Part shown: one piece after another, positions 7,015 through 13,028 of the stretch
How positions within the stretch are numbered: position 1 is the first letter of the stretch
How the letters are laid out: the number at the start of each line of letters is the position of its first letter
Program-made: the position numbers and the translations under genes
The notes under the pieces: generated by a model
What the model was told of the DNA's origin: nothing
Seen by the model: the letters and a program-made list of their open reading frames with translations, nothing else
Databases searched by the model: none
NCBI GenBank assembly: GCA_016783675.1
Contig: JADHWE010000019.1
Location: forward strand, 1-36,744
Source of the DNA: Kiritimatiellia bacterium
Lineage (GTDB): Bacteria > Verrucomicrobiota > Kiritimatiellia > UBA8416 > JABMPJ01
Direction: 5' to 3'
Length of the DNA stretch: 36,744 nucleotides

Positions 7015-8080
7015 CTTTAGCGGTCCTTTGTGCTCCAGTCAGCGCGGCGAGACGCGATTCGATGTCAGCCACGCGGCGACGCAGCTTGCGGTCCTCTGTC
7101 ATCAGTCCCGCCAACTTCTTCTGCTGGCTGCTCACCGCCGCACCACTACTGAGGCCCAGCACTTGGGCGGCATCCCGTTGCGTCAGACCGGTATACTTGC
7201 ACAGCATTCGTGCCGCCACGCCCCGCAGGACCGAATTGCGGCGCCGTACCCGAAAGGCTTCGGGATCTACCCCCATGATCTCAGCCGCCACTTCGAGTAC
7301 CTGCTTCGGCGCCACGCTCTCAAGAGCATGCCGTAGATTCACGTCCTCCCGTTTTCTATACCGACCTACCAGGTCTAGCGTGCGCCGGCGGATGTCGGCT
7401 ACGAAGCTCTCTTCCCCTATGGCAAGAGCGGGTCCACGCAATAGAGCGAGCAGTTCATTATCCTCTTCGGCCAGACTCTTCTCTACGAAGGACCGATACT
7501 CTCGGCGCTGCTCGGCTTTCGTGCGGCCGCACTGCGCCAGTATCGGGCCGGGGGTGAGCCACTCCGGGGGCTTGGCTCTGCCGGTGTAGGCGCGGTAGCT
7601 GCTCCAGTGGTAAAGGTGCAGGTGGCGACGTTGCTGATCGAGAGGCAATGCTTTGATCTTCCTGATATGGATGGGGTTGAGGTGGATGTAGCGTGAGAGG
7701 GAGAGCAGGTAGTTGTCACCTTCAACAGGTTTGGCTCCATAGCGCCCCTGGAAGAGGTGTCCGTGTCGGCGGTGCCGCGTATTGTAGAAAGCGGTATAGG
7801 CGGTGTTGAGGCTGTGCATGAATCGGCCGAGGTTGGCCTGTGGGGTTTCGAGCAGGGCGTGGAAATGCGTCCGCATCTCACAGTGGGCGTAGAGCCTGAT
7901 ATTGTAGGTGTCGACCCGCTCGATCAGCCGGTCCATGAACGCCTGGTGGTCACGCTCATCCCGAAACAGCCATCGTGATGGACTGTTCCCCTCCACACCT
8001 CGTCCGGCCTGTTCGCCCACGATACGTGCTGTTACATGGTAGATCGCACCATCATACTCAACCCGTGGTCGCCGTGCCAT
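7010..8080 (-). CDS. RAYT: REP-associated Y1 transposase
   Basis: Single-strand DNA transposase of the Y1/IS200-like superfamily, known to act on REP-type palindromes. The HUH motif is H72-F-H74 (RTHFHALLE) and the catalytic tyrosine is Y131 (SRYIHLNP). GHLFQGRYGA at 107-116 is typical of the family. Residues about 240-325 resemble a DnaA-C/helix-turn-helix tail found in long RAYTs (QRDAAQVLGLSSGAAVS). The length is 356 aa, with start ATG 8080. The flanking CGTAAA...GACCCCAA repeats suggest a mobile unit. On its upstream side the unit joins the shortened end of an ISAzo13-like transposase gene. Confidence 0.92.
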   Translation of the reverse strand: MARRPRVEYDGAIYHVTARIVGEQAGRGVEGNSPSRWLFRDERDHQAFMDRLIERVDTYNIRLYAHCEMRTHFHALLETPQANLGRFMHSLNTAYTAFYNTRHRRHGHLFQGRYGAKPVEGDNYLLSLSRYIHLNPIHIRKIKALPLDQQRRHLHLYHWSSYRAYTGRAKPPEWLTPGPILAQCGRTKAEQRREYRSFVEKSLAEEDNELLALLRGPALAIGEESFVADIRRRTLDLVGRYRKREDVNLRHALESVAPKQVLEVAAEIMGVDPEAFRVRRRNSVLRGVAARMLCKYTGLTQRDAAQVLGLSSGAAVSSQQKKLAGLMTEDRKLRRRVADIESRLAALTGAQRTAKA

Positions 8081-8109
8081 ATCCAGACGCTATCACTCAC
8101 CCGACCAAA

Positions 8110-8140
8110 CGTAAACTGTTAATTTGTGGACCGACCCCAA
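8110..8140. repeat. RAYT element 5' end repeat
   Basis: CGTAAAC followed by TTAATTTGTGGACCGACCCCAA, an imperfect inverted counterpart of the sequence after the RAYT stop (6992-7014). It supplies the last codons and stop of the adjoining ISAzo13-like transposase, replacing that protein's normal C-terminus. Confidence 0.5.
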
Positions 8141-9027
8141 TATCCCCGGCGCAGATTGATCTGTTTCATTTGCTCATCAGATATCTTGATGCCTTTGTGG
8201 TAATCCTTCTTGTTCAGGCGAGCGCAGATGCGCAGGCCTGTTGAGGTACGCGTGTGACGAATGAAGTTCAGAACGGTGTCGTGGTCGACGAGCGGCTGAG
8301 CAGCCCAGTTATTGCTGATAGGGGCGAACAGGCGATGTTCGATGGGATTCCATTTCGAGGAGCCGGGAGGAAAGTGGCAGATTTTCACATGCAGGCCGAA
8401 GCGGTCACAGAGCGCGACCTGGAGTTGATGTTTCCACAGGCGAGCCCGGTAGCCGTTGCTGCCTCCGCAGTCAGCCAGGATAAGGAGATGGTCGGCATCC
8501 ACATACTGTTTGGTTCCGACCTGTGTCCACCAGGTGCTAATCGAGTCTACGGCGAACTGCGCCGTGTCACGGGTGGTGCCGACGCAGACGAAACCATGGT
8601 TGCGAAAGGGATCGTAGATGCCATAGGGAATGGCCACCCCTTCGGCATCGGAAGGAAAGTCATGGTCAAAGACTTCAATGGGGTGACGGCTCCATCGACG
8701 TCCGGCTTGGCGGAACTTTCCGACAAGCTCGCGACTCTTGGTATCAACGCTGATCACAGGTCTTCCTTTGGCTGCGTAGTCCTTCTTCTGTCTGAAAATG
8801 TAACGGAACTGTTCATTGCGCTCATGAGGATCCTGCGGCTTGCTCAACCCCGACTCCAGGTTCTTCAGATTCACGCGAAGCGAGTAATCCATCTGCTTCA
8901 ACAGACGCGCCACGGTATTGGCAGATACATGGATGCCCGCAGGCTCCAACGCATCGGCCACTTTCTCGGTTGTCTTGTGCGTCCATTTACATCCTCTGAC
9001 CGGATCACCACCGGTATCATCTTCCAT
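8119..9027 (-). CDS. ISAzo13-like transposase, catalytic part, 3'-truncated
   Basis: Catalytic half of an ISAzo13-family DDE transposase: D in VISVDTKSRE, D in LLILADCGGSNGYR and E in PPGSSKWNPIEHRLF. The frame is open back to the A8 run at 9060-9067 and continues the N-terminal half in the -1 frame, so ATG 9027 is probably not the real start. The C-terminus stops at INLRRGYWGRSTN, while family members as I know them continue through an NYTI-P ending. The last codons belong to the RAYT element end, so the gene is cut short by about 20 residues and the element is probably dead. Confidence 0.85.
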   Translation of the reverse strand: MEDDTGGDPVRGCKWTHKTTEKVADALEPAGIHVSANTVARLLKQMDYSLRVNLKNLESGLSKPQDPHERNEQFRYIFRQKKDYAAKGRPVISVDTKSRELVGKFRQAGRRWSRHPIEVFDHDFPSDAEGVAIPYGIYDPFRNHGFVCVGTTRDTAQFAVDSISTWWTQVGTKQYVDADHLLILADCGGSNGYRARLWKHQLQVALCDRFGLHVKICHFPPGSSKWNPIEHRLFAPISNNWAAQPLVDHDTVLNFIRHTRTSTGLRICARLNKKDYHKGIKISDEQMKQINLRRGYWGRSTN

Positions 9028-9047
9028 GATGCATTCAAGCCTCTGGA

Positions 9048-9812
9048 TTATGTCGGGCGTTTTTTTTCCTGCGATAAGCGCCCTCCACCCGATGCCCGCA
9101 CTGCATCGCCGCCACAGTCGGCATTGGTCAGCTCTTGTCGTCCGCGGGAAACGGTATGGGGGTCCATCCCCAGCAACGAGGCGATGTGTATATCCCCGCC
9201 GTGGCCCAGCTTTAAAGATTCCAGGCCTGCATACAGGCGGCGCTGCTTCTCGTTGAGCATGCTGCTGAACAGCAGAATGGTGGCTTTGGCTTCTTCGACG
9301 GCCAGATCCGGATTCGCAACCATGACCGTGGCCAAGGAGGCTTTCGCATGAGCCGTTCTTGCTCTCCGCTGTTTCCGGGCCAGGCTCTTCTCCACAGAGA
9401 AGTAGACATAGGCGGCTTCAATCTTCTCACGCTGGAGCCGACCATCGCGCACCAACTTGGTCAGCGCATGCTTCGTCTGAACTCCAAGCATCTCTTTCAG
9501 TTCCCCGGCGCTGTAGCCGGCATCGGAACGCTGCACAAACGCCTCGACAGTTTTCAGCAGGTTGCCGAAGCGAGAAAAACAGGCCGAACGAAAGCGCCAC
9601 AACCCCTGGGCCGTAAATCGCGCAATGGACTTGAGTGTGTAGTACTTGCCTCGATGACTGTAGCTGGTGATGCATTCCAACTGCTTCAGCTTCCGGAACA
9701 CCGTCCTCGACGATGCACTCCCGATTCCGTCTTGGATCTCGTCGAGCGTGGCGACCTTGCGTTGCCTCAGAAAGGTGTCGACCGTCTGCGTCTGGTACTT
9801 GGGTGTATTCAT
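9048..9812 (-). CDS. ISAzo13-like element, winged-helix and transposase N-terminal part
   Basis: Two parts in one frame. Residues about 1-190 (from MNTPKYQTQTVD) form a winged-helix-like protein with SSRTVFRKLKQL and SYSHRGKYYTL, a family I recognise beside transposases in several phyla. Residues about 190-254 are the start of an ISAzo13 transposase (NEKQRRLYAGLESLKLGHGG, LLGMDPHTVSRGRQEL, GGGR). The frame ends seven codons after an A8 run, where a -1 shift would join the catalytic half for a product of about 564 aa. ATG 9812 is preferred because the upstream extension is low-complexity and overlaps putative binding repeats. Confidence 0.8.
   Translation of the reverse strand: MNTPKYQTQTVDTFLRQRKVATLDEIQDGIGSASSRTVFRKLKQLECITSYSHRGKYYTLKSIARFTAQGLWRFRSACFSRFGNLLKTVEAFVQRSDAGYSAGELKEMLGVQTKHALTKLVRDGRLQREKIEAAYVYFSVEKSLARKQRRARTAHAKASLATVMVANPDLAVEEAKATILLFSSMLNEKQRRLYAGLESLKLGHGGDIHIASLLGMDPHTVSRGRQELTNADCGGDAVRASGGGRLSQEKKRPT
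9060..9067 (-). other. A8 frameshift site in the ISAzo13-like transposase
   Basis: On the minus strand the codons read GAA AAA AAA CGC, so a heptamer A-AAA-AAA lies in the proper phase for -1 slippage. The -1 frame continues as KKTPDIIQRLECIMEDD straight into the catalytic ORF with no gap in family similarity. It may be a programmed ribosomal frameshift, transcriptional slippage, or a plain mutation in a homopolymer. Confidence 0.75.
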
Positions 9813-9955
9813 ACTGGCAACATTAGCCCTTGCGGGCGCAGCCGTCAAGGCCAATGTTGTCACAATAACAATGATAGTTCCAGGCAATGAAGGAAGCATA
9901 TTACATCCATCTTTAGCGTAACAATGAATGAGTGATACTGGCATAGTTAGCCCTT
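9811..9955. repeat. Repeats upstream of the ISAzo13-like genes
   Basis: A 21-bp sequence, ATACTGGCA-N3-TTAGCCCTT, occurs at 9811-9831 and again at 9935-9955 (18 of 21 identical). In addition, about 17 bp from 9816 form an imperfect inverted repeat with the region ending near 9862. They precede the winged-helix protein and may be its binding sites or the IS end. No terminal inverted repeat could be matched because the other end of the element is lost. Confidence 0.55.
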
Positions 9956-10028
9956 CATCCTGTTAAACTATTTTTGAGCGAGTCCTAAAGGCCTAGGAGA
10001 GAAGACGGTCAAAGAGCACGTTTCGAAT

Positions 10029-10325
10029 GTGGAGTTCTACATCAACGAGTATCTTCTCTATTCTGAGGCGGTGCCGGCCGCAGAGGGAGCGACGCATATC
10101 CACGGATTCTTTGGTGACTGGTTTGTCCGGAAGGCAATGTGGGCATCGGAGACGTCGATTAAACGCACCGCGGCAGGCCTGAAGAAGTTCTACCAGTTCC
10201 TGTTCGATACCGGTCGTTGCGAGATTCACGATGTACAGTTCGTACGTGACATGGTGAGGGAGGATGTGGCCGAATGGCTTGCCGGTCTCCGTAGGTACAA
10301 CTCTGCGGGGAATGACGTTGGGTGA
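10029..10325 (+). CDS. Integrase-SAM-like protein, N-terminally truncated
   Basis: The 98 aa (EFYINEYLLY...HGFFGDWFVRKAMWAS...KKFYQFLFDTG...EWLAGLRRY) resemble an all-helical SAM-like core-binding fold of tyrosine recombinases, in a small stand-alone family without a catalytic domain. About 30 residues seem missing in front: the frame stays open upstream to 9978 (GLGEKTVKEHVSN) and family-like residues FERVLK follow in another frame, broken by stops. GTG 10029 has no ribosome site. The ISAzo13-like element directly upstream probably removed the 5' end. Probably a decaying gene; its function is unknown. Confidence 0.6.
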   Translation: MEFYINEYLLYSEAVPAAEGATHIHGFFGDWFVRKAMWASETSIKRTAAGLKKFYQFLFDTGRCEIHDVQFVRDMVREDVAEWLAGLRRYNSAGNDVG

Positions 10326-10363
10326 GGCCGTTCAGACCAACTGAGACATGGGAAGGGGTGGAC

Positions 10364-10777
10364 ATGGCAGTAAAGTATGGAGATCTTGAGCTGGCATACG
10401 ATTTCGTAAGTAGCGGACCTTACGGCGATCACTCTGCCCTGCTCAACAGGTCGACGGGACAGATCTACTGGGCTTCCGAGTCGGGCGACCTCGACGAGAT
10501 CTCCGAGGAGATGTGGGAATCCGATGATGCTGTCGAGATCCCCCGCAAGGACGACCTCGATCTCGGCAGTCGGCTTGTCTTTCGTTTCGTGGATTCCCAT
10601 GTGCCGGATGACTACGGGCGTGTACGTGATATGTTCAGCAGTCGCGGCGCCTACGCTCGATACAAGCAGTTTCTCGCGTCCAAAGGGCTTCTCGAGAAGT
10701 GGTATGCGTATGAGGCAGAAGCACAAGAGAGAGCACTTCGTGACTGGGCGGGGGAGAACGGAATCGAATTGACCTGA
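10364..10777 (+). CDS. UPF0158 family protein
   Basis: A 137-aa acidic protein that matches the UPF0158 pattern: a start with DLELAYDFVS, then LLNRSTGQIYWASE, then a DL/PRKDDLDLG segment and a C-terminal YxxYKQFLASKGLLEKWYAYE helix. The biochemical role is not known. ATG 10364 is chosen because GGAAGGGG lies 5 nt upstream; GTG 10322 would overlap the previous stop but adds residues unlike the family. It lies 38 nt after the truncated SAM-like gene, so they may once have formed an operon. UPF0158 genes often occur in islands. Confidence 0.85.
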   Translation: MAVKYGDLELAYDFVSSGPYGDHSALLNRSTGQIYWASESGDLDEISEEMWESDDAVEIPRKDDLDLGSRLVFRFVDSHVPDDYGRVRDMFSSRGAYARYKQFLASKGLLEKWYAYEAEAQERALRDWAGENGIELT

Positions 10778-10871
10778 TTGCCGTCCACCCCGAACGGCGG
10801 GCGGAGCTGCCCGGGATTGAGTCCAACGTGGCTCACCGATGCGTTGATCGGTCAGGCGGAGGCATGGTAAG

Positions 10872-10924
10872 TGTTCAACATTTAGTCTTGTTCATCAATA
10901 ATGAACAGTAGTACCATATGAACA
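10872..10924 (+). promoter_or_regulatory. Nested palindromic operator and promoter of AbiEi-AbiEii operon
   Basis: Four half-sites share one centre at 10898: TGTTCA at 10872-10877 and 10889-10894, and TGAACA at 10902-10907 and 10919-10924. The inner pair extends to a perfect 7-bp palindrome (10889-10895/10901-10907). AATAAT at 10897-10902 is a plausible -10 box at the centre, with a weaker TTCAAC -35 box 17 bp upstream. A repressor bound here would block transcription, as expected for an autoregulating AbiEi antitoxin. Confidence 0.72.
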
Positions 10925-10938
10925 GTACGGAGATGCCA

Positions 10939-11994
10939 ATGAACAAAGAGGCCAACATAGTCAGGCTCGCCATCGACGCTGCACCAAAGAGACCGGGGTT
11001 GAAATATGGTCGGTTTCGCCCGGCTGGGGCAGCGGAGGACCGGGCAATCGACGGGCGTTTGGATATCGACTACAAGGGGCATAGCCATGCTTTCGCGGTG
11101 CGCGTGAAGACGCACCTGCACAACGCGTTGATAGACAGGATGCTGGCTGATCATCCAGGCCTCCCTCCTGCTGCACCACGCCTGCTGGTCATATCCGACC
11201 AGATAGGAGCGAAGCATGCTGCCATGCTGACTCAGAAGGGTGTTGCTTTTCTGGACACAGCCGGAAATGCGTTCCTTGACTTACCCGGGCTCTACCTCTC
11301 CATAACGGGCAGAAAGAGCTCGACGCCGGCCCAAAGACCGAGGCCTGGAAGAGCGTTCCAACCGAGCGGACTGAGGCTGGTGTTCGCCTGCCTGACCGAT
11401 CCGTTCCTGGACCGGGATCCCTCCAAGGCGATCATCAATCAGACGTTTCGCACCATCAAGCAGAGGACCGGGGTGGCTGTGGGTTCCATCGGGCGTATTC
11501 TGGATGACCTGGGGGATGCGGGATTTGTTGTGGTGGACGACAAGATGCGCCTGATTGTTGACAGGCGCAGGCTGGTCCAGAAGTGGACGGACAACTATAT
11601 CGACAGGTTGATGCCAAAGCAGGACGCGGGGCGTTACGCCGCGTCGGGGCAGGACTGGTGGCGCGACATTCATTTGGATCCCGCCAAACAACTGTGGGGT
11701 GGGGAGGTGGCTGCGGCCAGGTTGACAGGATTCTTGAAGCCGCAGCAAGTGACGGTATACGCCAAATCGGAGGCCAGCAATCTGATCCTGGATGCGAGAC
11801 TTCGCTTGGACCCTGACGGGGATGTTCAGCTGCTTCACGCTTTCTGGGGAGACTGGCCGCATGCAGCGCATGACGATTGCGTGCACCCGTTACTAATTTA
11901 CGCGGACCTGTTGGCCAGCGGCATCGACCGCAACATGGAGACGGCACGGAGAGTCTATGACGGATACCTGCATAGCATTGTTGAACCCGATTGA
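10939..11994 (+). CDS. AbiEi-family antitoxin of second type IV TA pair
   Basis: Antitoxin partner of the downstream AbiEii-like toxin. About 351 aa. Residues about 60-125 contain LLVISDQIGAKHAAMLTQKGVAFLDTAGNAFLDLPGLYL, a strand-rich block typical of the longer AbiEi-type antitoxins. Residues about 145-215 hold a winged helix (TIKQRTGVAVGSIGRILDDLGDAGFVV). ATG 10939 is preferred because GGAG lies 6 nt before it and the operator then stays outside the gene; ATG 10918 is an in-frame alternative with no ribosome site. The 3' end overlaps the toxin gene by 38 nt. It is unrelated at sequence level to the DUF6088 antitoxin at 6264. Confidence 0.85.
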   Translation: MNKEANIVRLAIDAAPKRPGLKYGRFRPAGAAEDRAIDGRLDIDYKGHSHAFAVRVKTHLHNALIDRMLADHPGLPPAAPRLLVISDQIGAKHAAMLTQKGVAFLDTAGNAFLDLPGLYLSITGRKSSTPAQRPRPGRAFQPSGLRLVFACLTDPFLDRDPSKAIINQTFRTIKQRTGVAVGSIGRILDDLGDAGFVVVDDKMRLIVDRRRLVQKWTDNYIDRLMPKQDAGRYAASGQDWWRDIHLDPAKQLWGGEVAAARLTGFLKPQQVTVYAKSEASNLILDARLRLDPDGDVQLLHAFWGDWPHAAHDDCVHPLLIYADLLASGIDRNMETARRVYDGYLHSIVEPD

Positions 11995-12838
11995 GCCGGA
12001 ACGTAAGTCCACTCTATGTCGGGTTGCAGAAGTCGCCAGTGGAAGCGGCACGCCTCTACTGCTCTGTGGTGCGTTTGCCCGCGATGTTCTGTTCTGGAAT
12101 ATGCACGGGATCGAAACTCGACGCGAAACACTCGATATAGACATTTCTGTTCAGATAACCAGCTGGGAGGCTTACGAGCGCTTCGGACGTAGGCTTTTGG
12201 AGCAAGGCTTCAAGAACCCCTATGAGCATCATCCTGAGAAGTTCCGGGACGAGCAGACAGGGCACGAGCTGGACCTGTTGCCCTTTGGTGAACTGGCGGA
12301 GGACGGGAAGACTCTCATATGGCCAACGGACAACAGTCCCTGGAGCGTTGTCGGGTTTCAGGACGCGTTCGAGAACGCCCTGTATCTCGGCCTACAGGAC
12401 GGGGTACGTGAATACAGAATCCGGTTGGTGTCGATTCCTGCGCTGGTAATGCTGAAGATCGTCGCGGCGCATGACAGACCCAAGGATAGATACAAGAAGG
12501 ACAGCACGGACATCGGCTTCGTGATAGAAAAATACACCCAGGCGGGCAACAAGGACCGGCTCAAGACGCCCCCGCACGGGGAGATCATGCGACTCACCAA
12601 TGGCGATCTGGATATGGCTGCTGCTGCACTTCTTGGAAGGGACCTTGCCGGAATGGTTTGTGAAGACACTCGCGAGTACCTGCTTGGACTTCTCGAGCAC
12701 GAGGTGACAAGTGGGAGCCGGTGTTACCTTGCACGGGGACTCCGGGAAGGGATCTGTAAGGGCGATTTCACCCGTGGGAGACAGTTGCTGAGTGTGCTGG
12801 CTCGGAATCTGAGGGAGTGGCCGGCATCGGGGGGCTGA
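11957..12838 (+). CDS. AbiEii-like nucleotidyltransferase toxin, second system
   Basis: A 293-aa protein with a minimal nucleotidyltransferase site: GAFARD at residues 38-43 and LDIDI at 59-63, whose two aspartates would bind metal. It belongs to the AbiEii/AbiGii toxin group but to a branch different from the toxin at 5245, which has the GGTSLSK form. ATG 11957 lies inside the antitoxin gene with GGAG about 7 nt upstream, so translation is coupled. The stop is only 18 bp before the 153-bp island end repeat. Expected role: growth arrest or abortive phage defence. Confidence 0.87.
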   Translation: MTDTCIALLNPIEPERKSTLCRVAEVASGSGTPLLLCGAFARDVLFWNMHGIETRRETLDIDISVQITSWEAYERFGRRLLEQGFKNPYEHHPEKFRDEQTGHELDLLPFGELAEDGKTLIWPTDNSPWSVVGFQDAFENALYLGLQDGVREYRIRLVSIPALVMLKIVAAHDRPKDRYKKDSTDIGFVIEKYTQAGNKDRLKTPPHGEIMRLTNGDLDMAAAALLGRDLAGMVCEDTREYLLGLLEHEVTSGSRCYLARGLREGICKGDFTRGRQLLSVLARNLREWPASGG

Positions 12839-12856
12839 GTTGGTTGACGAGGCAAG

Positions 12857-13009
12857 AAGTGTCCACCACTTTTGCCACCACTCGGACAGTAACTTGCCGT
12901 TTCCGCTTGCTCGGCGCGGCCAAAAATACCAATAAACAAGGGGTTTTTTCGTGTGTGTGGCTCACTCGTAATGAGCAGGTCGTCAGTTCGATCCTGACCG
13001 TTGGCTCCA
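12857..13009 (+). repeat. 153-bp direct repeat, copy 2 (island right end)
   Basis: Gap-free counterpart of 972-1124, including the CCACCACT motif at 12860-12882, CGGACAGTAACTTGCCG, the GGGGTTTTTT stretch and the tRNA-Thr 3' half. It closes the island; core DNA begins within 20 bp. The toxin gene occupies the position the integrase holds next to copy 1. Confidence 0.9.
12960..13009 (+). pseudogene. tRNA-Thr(CGT) 3' fragment, right attachment site
   Basis: Identical to 1075-1124: anticodon arm with CGT at 12967-12969, T arm, acceptor 3' strand and CCA at 13007-13009, with no 5' half. It marks the junction with the original chromosome, next to the 3' end of gltD. Confidence 0.9.
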
Positions 13010-13028
13010 CTTCCCGGCCCTCCCCGAC

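Larger units (their letters stand above)
1125..13009. mobile_element. 11.9-kb tandem genomic island at tRNA-Thr(CGT)
   Basis: The island is bounded on the left by the tRNA 3' fragment ending at 1124 and on the right by an identical fragment ending at 13009, 20 bp before gltD. It carries three mobile elements, two type IV toxin-antitoxin pairs and gene fragments, and no core genes. It has no complete integrase of its own. The recombinase at 33-938 belongs to the neighbouring element on the left and could act on both. The intact tRNA-Thr gene should lie left of the window. The boundaries are read from sequence; mobility is inferred. Confidence 0.85.

Noticed and set aside
8254-9351. Plus-strand 365-codon ORF
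   Set aside because: It lies opposite the ISAzo13-like transposase, which has clear DDE motifs; the plus-strand translation shows no family signature.
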